From an uncultured cyanobacterium (GTDB lineage Bacteria; Cyanobacteriota; Cyanobacteriia; PCC-6307; Cyanobiaceae), in NCBI GenBank assembly GCA_903823115.1, contig CAIJRN010000011.1:1-64000 (forward strand): DNA of 64,000 bases, in the 5' to 3' direction. Made by a program: the position numbers and the translations under genes. Within the stretch, counting starts at the first letter, position 1. Every line of letters begins with the position of its first letter. The notes beneath the pieces are model-generated. The model had not been told where the DNA came from, made no database searches, and saw only the letters and a list, made by a program, of their open reading frames with translations. Positions 29,402-38,877 of the stretch are shown in pieces.

Positions 29402-30574
29402 TCAGTACAGGGGCACGGAGGGATCGACCTCCTGGCTCCAGGCGTTGATGCCACCGGCCACATTCACCCCCTCGATGCCATGACGAGCCAGGGCGATCAG
29501 GGCCTTGGCCGAGCGACCGCCCATCTTGCAGTGCACGTAGAGGGTCTTGCCCTCGACCAGCCGCCGCACCTCTTCCACCGCCTCACCGCTTTCGATGCGA
29601 TCCAGGGGGATCAGCAGGGCCCCTGGGATGACGGCGATCTGGGCCTCGGGGGGATTGCGGACATCGAGCAGCACCAGGCCGCTGACATCTCCGGCCAGCA
29701 ACGCCTGCAATTCCTTGACGCTGATGCTGATCACGGCGCCTGCCTCCTCCTGACCGGGAGCGGTACCACCGACTCCACAGAACTCCTGATAGTCAATCAG
29801 CTTGTCGATCACCGGGCGCTGCGGACTGGGGCGCAGCTTCAGTTCCCGGAACTTCATCTGCAGGGCATCAAACAGCAGCAGACGACCACTCAAGGTGGTG
29901 CCGATGCCAGTGATGATCTTCAGCGCCTCGGTGGCCTGGATCACGCCGATGATGCCGGGCAGCACCCCCACCACCCCGCCTTCGGCGCAGGAGGGCACCA
30001 TGCCCGGCGGTGGCGGCTCGGGGAACAGATCGCGGTAGTTGGGGCTTTCGGCATCGAGGTTGAACACCGTGGCCTGGCCCTCGAAGCGGAAGATCGAGCC
30101 ATACACATTGGGCTTGCCCAACAGCACACAGGCGTCGTTGACCAGATAGCGGGTGGGGAAGTTGTCGGTGCCGTCACAGACCAGGTCGTAGCCGGCGATG
30201 ATCTCCAGGGCGTTCTCGCTGGTCAGCGCCGTTTCGTAGAGATCCACCTGGCAGTGGGGATTGATCTCGAGGATGCGGGCCTTGGCCGATTCAATCTTGG
30301 GCTTGCCGACCCAGCTGGTGCCGTGGATCACCTGGCGCTGCAGGTTGCTGTGGTCGACCACATCGAAATCGACGATGCCCAGGCGCCCGACACCGGCGGC
30401 GGCGAGATAGAGCAGCAGGGGCGATCCCAGGCCGCCGGTGCCCACACAGAGCACCGAGGCCGCCTTCAGGCGCTTCTGGCCCTCCATGCCCACCTCCGGC
30501 AGGATCAGATGGCGCGAGAAGCGGGCCACCTCATCGGGGCTGAGCTGAACACCGCTGGTGTCGGGAGGGAGCAT
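29402..30574 (-). CDS. moeB: MoeB/ThiF-type E1-like adenylyltransferase with C-terminal rhodanese domain
   Basis: YSRHLILPEVG-like FSRHLILPEVGMEGQKRL, CVGTGGLGSPLLLYLAAAGVG, CDGTDNFPTRYLVNDAC, MVPSCAEGGVVGVLPG, rhodanese VHCKMGGRSAKAL. Confidence 0.9.
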   Translation of the reverse strand: MLPPDTSGVQLSPDEVARFSRHLILPEVGMEGQKRLKAASVLCVGTGGLGSPLLLYLAAAGVGRLGIVDFDVVDHSNLQRQVIHGTSWVGKPKIESAKARILEINPHCQVDLYETALTSENALEIIAGYDLVCDGTDNFPTRYLVNDACVLLGKPNVYGSIFRFEGQATVFNLDAESPNYRDLFPEPPPPGMVPSCAEGGVVGVLPGIIGVIQATEALKIITGIGTTLSGRLLLFDALQMKFRELKLRPSPQRPVIDKLIDYQEFCGVGGTAPGQEEAGAVISISVKELQALLAGDVSGLVLLDVRNPPEAQIAVIPGALLIPLDRIESGEAVEEVRRLVEGKTLYVHCKMGGRSAKALIALARHGIEGVNVAGGINAWSQEVDPSVPLY

Positions 30575-30623
30575 GGCTGGGAAAGGCGCGGACCACCGCC
30601 GCAGCAGAACATCTGCCCGCGGC

Positions 30624-31142
30624 TCAGTCCTCCATTCTCCATGCCAGACGCCGGCAGGGGCCTTCGGCCTGCGCTTCCCCCTCCAGCCACCAGGCTGCGA
30701 GGGCCCACTGGGGCTCCTCAGCCCCCCTGGGCGGCACCACGCCTGCGGCCGCGACCGGGTCCGGCGCATCGACGGGTTCGGTGCGCCCCAGAATCAGCAT
30801 CAGGGTCGGCGCAAAGGCCAACCGGCGATCGATGGCCGAGGGCACGGGCTCGCTGCTGGGATGGCTGTGGGCCGAACCCAGCACCTGCCAGCCGCGCTGC
30901 CGAGCCCAGGGCTGGGCCAGCAGCTGCTCGCGGGGATCAATCGCGAACCGCTGAGCGCGTTCGGCCGCCGGCTCCCAGATGTTGCGACAGGGCCAGATGC
31001 GCCGGATGCGCCAGAGGGGGCCATCGATCAGCCCCAGCAGCAGCACGCACCCTTCGAGCGGCAGCGCACGGCCCAGATCGGCCTGCAGAACCGTCAGCGC
31101 CCGCCGACTGATCCGGATCTCCCCTGGCGAGCACGCGTCCAC
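30624..31142 (-). CDS. M67/JAMM-family metallopeptidase
   Basis: LEGCVLLLG plus GSAHSHPSSEPVPSAID, which is HxHx7Sx2D. Confidence 0.8.
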   Translation of the reverse strand: MDACSPGEIRISRRALTVLQADLGRALPLEGCVLLLGLIDGPLWRIRRIWPCRNIWEPAAERAQRFAIDPREQLLAQPWARQRGWQVLGSAHSHPSSEPVPSAIDRRLAFAPTLMLILGRTEPVDAPDPVAAAGVVPPRGAEEPQWALAAWWLEGEAQAEGPCRRLAWRMED

Positions 31143-31185
31143 AGCGGTAAGTTACCGGCCAAACCGTGCGCGAGTGCTCCCCCCC

Positions 31186-31596
31186 ATGAGTGACACCACC
31201 ACCAGTGACACCACCGCCGAGGTCATGGGGAGCGTTGAAGCCGCCACGGCGTCCAACGGGCAGCCCTCCAGCGGCCAGAGCGAAGGTGGTTTCGATTTCA
31301 CTGAGCGCTACGGCGAGGTCATCGGCAAGGTCAACGAGACCCTCGATAAGGTGGACTGGGCCCAGATGGGCAAGATCGGCAGGGCTTCCGGCATCATCCT
31401 GGCGGTGATCGTCGCCCAGATTCTGATCAAAGGAGTGCTCGACACGATCAATCTGCTGCCGATCATTCCGGGCCTGCTGGAGTTGCTCGGTCTAGTCATT
31501 GTGGGCAAGTGGAGCTGGGACAATCTCACCACCGGCGAGAAGCGCAACGCCGTGATTGAGAAGGTTCAGGGTCTGCGCAAGGAATACCTGGGCTGA
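31186..31596 (+). CDS. CAAD-domain thylakoid-type membrane protein
   Basis: Start MSDTTTSDTTAEV; amphipathic/TM region ASGIILAVIVAQILIKGVLDTINLLPIIPGLLELLGLVIVGKWSWDNLTTGEKRNAVIEKVQGLRKEYLG typical of CAAD. Confidence 0.82.
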   Translation: MSDTTTSDTTAEVMGSVEAATASNGQPSSGQSEGGFDFTERYGEVIGKVNETLDKVDWAQMGKIGRASGIILAVIVAQILIKGVLDTINLLPIIPGLLELLGLVIVGKWSWDNLTTGEKRNAVIEKVQGLRKEYLG

Positions 31597-31625
31597 GCTG
31601 CCAGAGCGCTTCAACCCTGAACGTC

Positions 31626-31652
31626 AAGCCCGCCCGATGAGGCGGGCTTTTT
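31626..31652 (+). terminator. Rho-independent terminator after the CAAD gene
   Basis: aagcccgcc-cgatga-ggcgggctt followed by a T-run. Confidence 0.85.
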
Positions 31653-32006
31653 GTTGACCCGATGTAGGTATTGGGGAACTGTGCTGATTGGCGCGTTGCG
31701 GCTTCGGCGGGCTGACCTCTGGTCGATCGTTGGCCGGCCTCCGGCTGGCACCCTGCCGGATGGGACACCACAAGCCGCAAGCCCCGGGGCAGCCGGCGAG
31801 CATGCCGCCGCGCCGGGACCATTCAGGCCTGGCCAGTGGCGCTGAAGCGACGGGAATCGATCAGCTCGGCCAACCATGAGTGAGCCATGGAATAGCGATT
31901 CCAGCGTCGTTTCCGAATAGCCAACTTCGACATACAAACGATTGCATAGCCGGGCTCAACAGGATGAGAGCCCCATCGCTGCTGCTTGCAATTCAGGCGC
32001 AGCATG

Positions 32007-32942
32007 TCACCGGGTCCAGGTCTGATTCAACAGGGCATCGATCTGGTGCTGGGCCTGCTGCCGGTAGCCGCCGCCGAACAGATTGGCGTGGTTAAGCAAG
32101 TGATAGAGGTTATACAGAGGCCGCCGCTGCTGATGGCCAGTCGGCAGCGGCCACACCTGCTCATAGCCGCTGAAGAACGGCTCCGGCACACCTCCGAACA
32201 ACCGGGCCATCGCCAGATCCACCTCCCGATCGGCCCGGTGCACCGATGGATCGAACAGGGCACCCTGGCCGTCGCGGCAGAGGCCGGCATTGCCGCTCCA
32301 GAGATCACCGTGCACCAGGCAGGCTTCGGGACGGTGCGGCTCCAGCCAGCTCGGCAGGCGCTCCAGCAGCTCCCTGCCCCGCCGCAGCGCCCCGCCCTTG
32401 CCGGCCAGGAGCTGCAGCTGGGGGGCGAGCCGCCGCTCCACGAAAAAGGTTCCCCAATCCGCCAACCAACCGTTGAGCTGGGGGGTGGCGCCGATTCCGT
32501 TGTCCCGGGGCCAACCGAAACAGCCATCGAGCCGATCGCCTCGAGTGCAGAGCCGCTCCAGGCTCTGGCGATGCAGCCGAGCCAGGGCGGCCCCGAGGCC
32601 GCCCCAGCCGGCGGCGCTCTGCCCCCCGGAGCCCAGCTCCAGCCAGGGCAGCACCAGCACGGCCTGCTCCGCCACCAGCCCCAGGGCCAGGGGCGAAGGC
32701 ACCGAAAGCCGCAGCGGATCGGCCGCCGCCGCCAGGGCCGCCAGGCCATCGGCCTCAGCCTCCAGCAGCGGCAGGGCTTCGGCCCGGTTGGTCTTGGCGA
32801 ACAGGAGGCCACCATCCGCCAGCTCCAGGCACCAGGCCCGGTGGATGTCGCCGCCGGCAACCGGCCGCTGCGCCTGCAGCGTCACCCCCAGGCGCTCGGC
32901 CAGCCAGGGGCCTAGGGACTCGCAGCCAGGACGCCCCATGGC
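32007..32942 (-). CDS. Fructosamine kinase family protein
   Basis: VAGGDIHRAWCLEL, LFAKTN, CLVHGDLWSGNAGLCRDGQGALFDPSVHRADREVDLAMARLFGG. Start approximate (internal MGRPGCESLG; the track ORF extends to 32960). Confidence 0.85.
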   Translation of the reverse strand, partial: AMGRPGCESLGPWLAERLGVTLQAQRPVAGGDIHRAWCLELADGGLLFAKTNRAEALPLLEAEADGLAALAAAADPLRLSVPSPLALGLVAEQAVLVLPWLELGSGGQSAAGWGGLGAALARLHRQSLERLCTRGDRLDGCFGWPRDNGIGATPQLNGWLADWGTFFVERRLAPQLQLLAGKGGALRRGRELLERLPSWLEPHRPEACLVHGDLWSGNAGLCRDGQGALFDPSVHRADREVDLAMARLFGGVPEPFFSGYEQVWPLPTGHQQRRPLYNLYHLLNHANLFGGGYRQQAQHQIDALLNQTWTR

Positions 32943-32993
32943 GGAGGAATCAAACCTCATCCAGCCTGGCTCCCGAGGGGGGCAGCGGCTGCC

Positions 32994-34637
32994 ATGGGCC
33001 CGGGCAAAGGCGACGGCGGCCCCGCCATTCCTAGGGTGACCTCCAGCTTCCGGCCCGCCATTTCAGCCGATCCGCCCGCGGCGCCAGCGCCCGCTCCTCG
33101 CCCCTGCCGCCAGCCCAACCTCATCTGCGATGTGGCCGTGGTCGGCGCCGGCATCGCCGGACTCACGGCCGCCAGCCTGCTCGCCAGGGCGGGCCAGCGC
33201 GTGGAGCTGCTGGAGGCCCACCACCAGAGCGGCGGCTGTGCCGGCACCTTCCGCCGCGGCCCCTACGTGTTCGATGTCGGGGCCACCCAGGTGGCGGGAC
33301 TGGAGGCCGGCGGCATTCATCAGCGCCTGTTCCGGCATCTGAACGTGATGCCACCGGCGGCCGAGCCCCTGGATCCCGGCTGCGTGGTGGATCTGGCCGA
33401 TAGACAGGCACCGGTGCGGATCCAGCGGGATCCGGAGTGCTGGCGCCAGGAACGCCAGCGCCAATTCCCCGGCAGCGAGCGCTTCTGGCGCCTCTGTGAG
33501 GCGATCCATCAGGCCAACTGGGCGTTCGCGGGCCGGGATCCCGTGCTGCCGCCCCGCAGCTGGTGGGATCTGGGGCAACTGCTGGGCGCCCTCGGCTTCG
33601 GCAACCTGCTCTGCGGCCTGCTGAGCACGGCCTCGATCGCCGATCTGCAGAACCTCTGCGGCTGCGGCGGCGATCAACGCCTGCGGCGCTTCCTCGATCT
33701 GCAGCTGAGGCTGTACTCCCAGGAACCGGCGCAGCGCACCGCCGCCCTCTATGGCGCCACCGTGCTCTCGATGGTGCAGGAGCCCCTGGGCCTCTGGCAT
33801 CTGCAGGGCTCGATGCAGGCCCTGGCCGAGGCCTTGGAGCTGGGCCTGACCCAGGCGGGCGGGCACTTGCGGCTGCGCCATCGGGTGACGCGGCTCGAAC
33901 CAGCCGGCGAGGGCGGGCGCTGGAGAGTCCACGGCGATGCCCCCGGTCGCGCTGACTTCGTGCTTGAGGCCCGCGATGTGGTCGTCACCCTGCCGCCCCA
34001 GAGCCTGCCGCAGCTGCTGGGGGAGCCTCTGCCCAGCGGCTACCAACGCCGCCTGGAGCACCTGCCGGAACCCAGCGGCGCCCTGGTGTTCTACGGCGCC
34101 ATCGAACGCAGCCAGCTGCCGCCGGAGTGCCCCTCCCACCTGCAGCTCGACTGGGCAGCACCCGGGCCGTTGTTCGTCTCGATCAGCCAGGAGGGCGATG
34201 GGCGGGCGCCGGCGGGACAGGCCACGGTGATCGCCAGTGTGTTCACCCCGGCCCGGGCCTGGTTCGAGGGCGATGAGGCCAGCTATCAGGCCCGCAAACA
34301 GGGCGCCATGGCCGGGATCCAGGCCGGCCTGGCCCAGGTGCTGCAGCTCGGAGGGGAGCCGTGGATCCATCGGGAACTGGCCACGCCCCGGGGCTTCGCC
34401 GGCTGGACTGGCCGGCCCTGGGGCTGGGTGGGCGGCCTGGGCCAGCATCCGCTGCGCTTCGGCCCCTTCGGCCTGGCCAGCCGCACGCCGCTGCCGGGTC
34501 TGTGGCTGTGCGGCGATTCGATCCACCCCGGCGAAGGCACCGCCGGGGTCAGCCTCTCGGCCCTGATGGCCTGCCGTCAGCTGCTGCAACGCCAGGGGCA
34601 GGAGCTGCGGATCGATGGGGATTCCAGCCAGACCTGA
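32994..34637 (+). CDS. crtD: Carotenoid C-3',4' desaturase-like FAD oxidoreductase (CrtD-like)
   Basis: DVAVVGAGIAGLTAASLLARAGQRVELLEAHHQSGGCAGTF...; C-terminal LWLCGDSIHPGEGTAGVSLSAL. The CrtD versus CrtH assignment is by overall impression. Confidence 0.7.
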   Translation: MGPGKGDGGPAIPRVTSSFRPAISADPPAAPAPAPRPCRQPNLICDVAVVGAGIAGLTAASLLARAGQRVELLEAHHQSGGCAGTFRRGPYVFDVGATQVAGLEAGGIHQRLFRHLNVMPPAAEPLDPGCVVDLADRQAPVRIQRDPECWRQERQRQFPGSERFWRLCEAIHQANWAFAGRDPVLPPRSWWDLGQLLGALGFGNLLCGLLSTASIADLQNLCGCGGDQRLRRFLDLQLRLYSQEPAQRTAALYGATVLSMVQEPLGLWHLQGSMQALAEALELGLTQAGGHLRLRHRVTRLEPAGEGGRWRVHGDAPGRADFVLEARDVVVTLPPQSLPQLLGEPLPSGYQRRLEHLPEPSGALVFYGAIERSQLPPECPSHLQLDWAAPGPLFVSISQEGDGRAPAGQATVIASVFTPARAWFEGDEASYQARKQGAMAGIQAGLAQVLQLGGEPWIHRELATPRGFAGWTGRPWGWVGGLGQHPLRFGPFGLASRTPLPGLWLCGDSIHPGEGTAGVSLSALMACRQLLQRQGQELRIDGDSSQT

Positions 34638-34719
34638 CCCCGCTCAGGAGTTGGCGGTTCTGGACGCCGGGATCGAGCACGTGAGCCTCGGGAATCCCGA
34701 CACCTCCCGATCTGGACCC

Positions 34720-35670
34720 TCAGAGGAACTCCGGACGCAGCTGCTGGGCCTCTGTCAGGGAGGCCTGCAGATCAGCCCAGGATTCGCCGGCCACCAGGCC
34801 CTCGAGCTCGGCCAGAGCCTGGCGGTACTGGGCCAGGGCCGCCAGCAACGGCTCCCGATTGCCCCGCGCCATCAGGGTGCCGAGCTCCGGGTTGCCGCCA
34901 CCGACCCGGGTGGTGTCGGCAAAGCCACTGGAGGCGAGGCTGCGCACCAGCTCGGACAGCGTTGACACCCCGGGATCCAGGGCCGCATCAGCCCGCTCGC
35001 CAGCTCCCACAGCGCCAGGACTGACAGGGCCAGGACTGACAGCAGTGGCGCCGCGATCGGCGGCCTGCAACAAAGCCGCACTGACCAACACCGGCAGATG
35101 GGAGATCAGGGCCACCGCCCGATCGTGGTCGGCGGCGCCACAGGTGAGCCAGCGGGCACCCACGGCCTCGGCCAGCTCCGCCACCGCCGCCAGCGCCACC
35201 GGGTCCGTGCCCTCCCCGGGGGTTGCCACCCAGGGCCTGCCTTGAAACAGTCCGGCGATGCCAGCCTCCACCCCGGCCTGGGCCGTGCCCGCCATCGGGT
35301 GGGAGGCCACGAAACGACGGCCCCCCGCCGGTCCCAGCAGCCGGGTCCAGGTCTGAAGCACCGGCAGCTTCACCGAGCCGACGTCGGTGATCACCGCTCC
35401 CGGCGGCAGCGAAGCCAGCAACGGCAAGGGCGGATCCAGCAGCTGATCCAACGGCAGGGCCAGCACCACCAGGCCGCAATCGCGCAGCAGCTCAGGGTCG
35501 GTGGACACCGCGCTGGCCAGGCCCCGCTGCAGGGCCCGTTCAGCCGTGGCCTGGCGGCGCACCAGGGCCCGCACCGTCGCGCCCCTGGCGAGCAGATCGA
35601 GGCCGAGGGAGCCGCCGATCAAGCCCAGGCCCACGATCCCTACCGGATGGCGCTGCCAGAGAGCTGTCAT
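34720..35670 (-). CDS. tyrA: Prephenate/arogenate dehydrogenase
   Basis: VGIVGLGLIGGSLGLDLLARGATVRALVRR, VITDVGSVKLPVL, FVASHPMAGTAQAGVEAG; start MTALWQRHP at 35670. Confidence 0.9.
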   Translation of the reverse strand: MTALWQRHPVGIVGLGLIGGSLGLDLLARGATVRALVRRQATAERALQRGLASAVSTDPELLRDCGLVVLALPLDQLLDPPLPLLASLPPGAVITDVGSVKLPVLQTWTRLLGPAGGRRFVASHPMAGTAQAGVEAGIAGLFQGRPWVATPGEGTDPVALAAVAELAEAVGARWLTCGAADHDRAVALISHLPVLVSAALLQAADRGATAVSPGPVSPGAVGAGERADAALDPGVSTLSELVRSLASSGFADTTRVGGGNPELGTLMARGNREPLLAALAQYRQALAELEGLVAGESWADLQASLTEAQQLRPEFL

Positions 35671-35713
35671 CGTCGCTTCAGAGTCACTGCGGCCAGCTTC
35701 GTACGATCCGCCG

Positions 35714-37171
35714 ATGTTGGAAGCCAGCGCCCATCGGCAGCTCAAGGCTCTCCTGCTGGGGGAGGGAGCTGAACGCTGGCCGCACCATCTCACCTTGAGT
35801 CGTCTGGTCGCCCGCAGTCTGCGCCGCCAGGACCACACGCTGGTGCGGCTGCTGCCTGGCACCGACCCGAGCTGGTGGATCGGCCTGCTGGTGCCCATGG
35901 CCCTGGCCGAGACCTCCCTGGCCCTGGTGGTCAGCGACACCCTGCGCCAACGCCTGCTGCAGGTGGAATGGCCCCGGCTGCAGGCGGTGGGCCTGTCCCT
36001 GCCCTGCTGGCAGGGAGCCTCGCCAGCACCTGAGGGTCAACTGTGGCTGCTGAGCCATCGGGAACTGCTGGAGGCCTGGAGGAATGGCTGCCTGGGGGAA
36101 CGCCAGCTGGTGATTCCGGAGGCCGAAAAACTGGAGGGGCATCTGCGTCAGACCCTTGGCATCCGCCTCGATCCCCAGGACTGGGATCGGCTGCGGCGCT
36201 CCCATCCAGCCGCCGAAGCCAGCCTGCTGGCCCTGCACCAACGCCTGAGCCAGCGGATCTTCAGCCATCCGAGCCATGGACGTCAGCCGGTGGCGCTGGC
36301 CCCGGACGATGAAGCGCCCCTGCGCCAGCTGCTGGCGCTGCTGGCGCCCCTGCCGGACCCCTGGGGCGCCTGGCTGGCCGCGAAGGGAGAGGGCTGGTGC
36401 AGCTGGGCTCGGGTGGATCCGGAACTGCTGCAATGGCAGGGGCATCGTCAGCCGTTGGCGCCGTTGCGGGAACTGAAGGGACTTCTCAGCGGCCGCGGCG
36501 CCATCCTGGTGGGGGAACTGGCCGGATCGGCCCAGGGTCAGGGTCCGCCGGCCAGTGCGCTGGCCCTGGGACTGAATCCTGTGGTGACAGTCGATCTGGG
36601 CGATCCTCCCCTCTCCGACCCCCTGCCCCTGTATGCCCCCCTGCGCCAGCCCCTGCCCAACAGCCCCCAGTTCGCCGACCACCTTCTCGATCACTGCCGC
36701 CGGCTGATCCTGGGCCAGGCTGGCCTGACGATCGTGTTGCTGGATGACACCGGCCTGCGGCGACAGCTCACCAGTGGCCTGGCGGCCGAATTCGGCAGCC
36801 GCGTGGTCCAGGAATGCACCGCCCCGGAGAGCAACGGCGTCATCTGCTGCCGCTGGAGCTGGTGGCTGGAACACCAGGGCCGGCTACCCCACCCCAGCCA
36901 GCTGATCGTGGCGCTGCTGCCGATCGCCAGCCTGGAGGATCCCCTGACAGCCGCCCAGGTCAGTGAGCTGCGCCGACAGGGACGGGACTGGTTCCGGGAG
37001 CTGCTGCTGCCGGACGCGCTCAACCGGCTGCAGCGGGGCCTGGCCAGCCTGCGACGCCAGGGAGGCCGGCTGGCGGTGCTCGATGGCCGCCTGCGGGCCC
37101 GCAGCTGGGGGCGCCAGGTGTTCAGCGCCCTGGAGCCCTGGGTGCAACTGAACCGGCTGCTGCCCAACTGA
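35714..37171 (+). CDS. DinG-like helicase homolog lacking a recognisable Walker A motif
   Basis: Start MLEASAHRQLKALLLGEGAERWPHHLTLSRLVARSLRRQDHTLVRLL; C-terminal WFRELLLPDALNRLQRGLASLRRQGGRLAVLDGRL...WGRQVFSALEPW resembles the end of DinG-type helicases. Confidence 0.5.
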   Translation: MLEASAHRQLKALLLGEGAERWPHHLTLSRLVARSLRRQDHTLVRLLPGTDPSWWIGLLVPMALAETSLALVVSDTLRQRLLQVEWPRLQAVGLSLPCWQGASPAPEGQLWLLSHRELLEAWRNGCLGERQLVIPEAEKLEGHLRQTLGIRLDPQDWDRLRRSHPAAEASLLALHQRLSQRIFSHPSHGRQPVALAPDDEAPLRQLLALLAPLPDPWGAWLAAKGEGWCSWARVDPELLQWQGHRQPLAPLRELKGLLSGRGAILVGELAGSAQGQGPPASALALGLNPVVTVDLGDPPLSDPLPLYAPLRQPLPNSPQFADHLLDHCRRLILGQAGLTIVLLDDTGLRRQLTSGLAAEFGSRVVQECTAPESNGVICCRWSWWLEHQGRLPHPSQLIVALLPIASLEDPLTAAQVSELRRQGRDWFRELLLPDALNRLQRGLASLRRQGGRLAVLDGRLRARSWGRQVFSALEPWVQLNRLLPN

Positions 37172-37284
37172 TCACTGCCGCTGCTCCGTCGGCGCCAGCC
37201 AGATGGAACCGCAAACCAACGCGCCGGCGCCGGGGCAGGGAACCAGCGGCGCCTAGCCTGATCTCAGTTGCCAGACTCACCCCC

Positions 37285-37527
37285 ATGGGGGAAGCCAAGC
37301 GCCGCGCCATCCAGGGCCTGCCACCACGCCAGAAGAAGGTCGACAAACCCATCGACACCTCGCCAAGGATCGTGTCCTGGCTGCCCTTCAGCCGCAATCA
37401 AGCGGATCGCTTCGTGGCGCTCAGCACCCGCGGTGCCTGGATCGGCATCGGTGCCCTGGTGCTGTTCTGGGTCACGGTCCGCTTCATTGGACCCGCTGCG
37501 GGCTGGTGGAACCTGGCCGACGGCTGA
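37285..37527 (+). CDS. DUF2839-type small membrane protein
   Basis: MGEAKRRAIQGLPPRQKKVDKPIDTSPRIVSWLPFSRNQADRFVALSTRGAWIGIGALVLFWVTVRFIGPAAGWW. Confidence 0.65.
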   Translation: MGEAKRRAIQGLPPRQKKVDKPIDTSPRIVSWLPFSRNQADRFVALSTRGAWIGIGALVLFWVTVRFIGPAAGWWNLADG

Positions 37528-38147
37528 GGCGGCATCACCCCCCCCCCTGCCCAGGCCTCTGAAGCCCTGGCCCACTTCGGAATGCCGGCCTCGACGGCAA
37601 GCCAAAAGGTCAGGAGCCGCCGGCTCGATCTGCCTCAGAGCTGTGCCATGCCGTCCGCTGGATCTGCAGCAGGGCTGCGATTCAGCGGACTGGACCCCAC
37701 GGTGCGCGGCCAGGGATGGTTCGTGACCAACCATTGGCTTGAGGCCAGGGATTGATTGGCGACCAACCGCTGAGTGGCGGCGGACCAGCGGTTTGCGGCC
37801 AGCCGATGACATTGCGGCCAGCCGATCGATTGCCACGAGCCAGAGCTTCTCTCGATGAACCATCCAGCTCCGCGACGACCGCTGGAGCGCTGCGTCGCTT
37901 GTTCAGCGCGGCCGATCAAGGGCAGAGCACCCCGATGAGACTGGGCCTGCGAAGTCAGCCGGGTCAGCCAGAAGCTGCTTGGGCGAGCCCCTGGATCTGA
38001 AGCCGAGCTCCCAGGCTCCCAACCCGACCCACGGGCTCACGGCGGAGCCAGCCAGGCGAAACGTGGATCCGCTGACCGAAGCCCGCAGCGCTCCGCAAAT
38101 CAAAAGAAAACCTTAGGATTGGCCTCGATGTCCTTCACGGGCCCCCG

Positions 38148-38537
38148 ATGTTTCCCCGATTGGCCGAGCAATACCGGGCCCTGGTGCGCGACCTGGTGAT
38201 GAGCCTGCAGGCCCTGGCCAGCTGTCTCCAGAAGCGCGGCCATGTCGCCACTTGCTACGTCTGCGGCGACGGCAGCGACGGTCAGGGGGCTTCTTTTGTC
38301 GCCGAGCTTGGGGATAACCACATGGTGCGCTTCCTGGTGTCGGACTTCGGCATCAGCTGGATCGAATCCCGCGACGGCCACGAGCTCGTCAAGCTGGAGG
38401 GTGCCGAGGCGATCCAGGAACTGCATCGGGTCGCCGCGATCCTGCAATCCACGGCGGCTGCGCCGAAGTCAGCGGTCCGAACCACAAGCGATGCCGCCGC
38501 AGCCGCCCCGCTCGGCTCGATCCCGGAAGCGGCCTGA
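38148..38537 (+). CDS. DUF1815-type conserved cyanobacterial protein
   Basis: MFPRLAEQYRALVRDLVMSLQALASCLQKRGHVATCYVCGDGSDGQGASFVAELGDNHMVRFLVSDFGISWIESRDGHEL. Confidence 0.65.
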   Translation: MFPRLAEQYRALVRDLVMSLQALASCLQKRGHVATCYVCGDGSDGQGASFVAELGDNHMVRFLVSDFGISWIESRDGHELVKLEGAEAIQELHRVAAILQSTAAAPKSAVRTTSDAAAAAPLGSIPEAA

Positions 38538-38877
38538 GCTGGCCGAGAGGCTGTCCCGTCGGGAGCGTCTGGTTCTCCCAGCCGTCCCGGTGAAAACCTC
38601 ACGTTGCCTTCGCGGCGAGGGCTGATGGATCGGAAACTCTCCGAGCGAGGCACCGGTGGGTGCGGAGCCAGAACCGATCAAGGACTGGAGGGCGCGGATC
38701 GATCCCATCGCAGGCATCAGGCCTCCGGATCGATCCCATCGATCGATGGCTCAGAGGCCCGCAGCCATCCCGGCGAAGCCATGAACTGGCGCCCGGGGCC
38801 GTGGCGATCGTGCCAACAACCAGCAGGGCTTGGCTGGTTGTAGAGACTTGAGCCACCACGGCGATCGACTGAGTCGC

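Noticed and set aside
29480-31111. 543-aa plus-strand ORF over moeB and the JAMM gene
   Set aside because: Antisense shadow; both opposing proteins have clear catalytic motifs.
31653-32006. Intergenic region with short ORFs (31611..31937 and 31823..32005, minus)
   Set aside because: Considered a transposase or regulator remnant, but no recognisable motif supports it.
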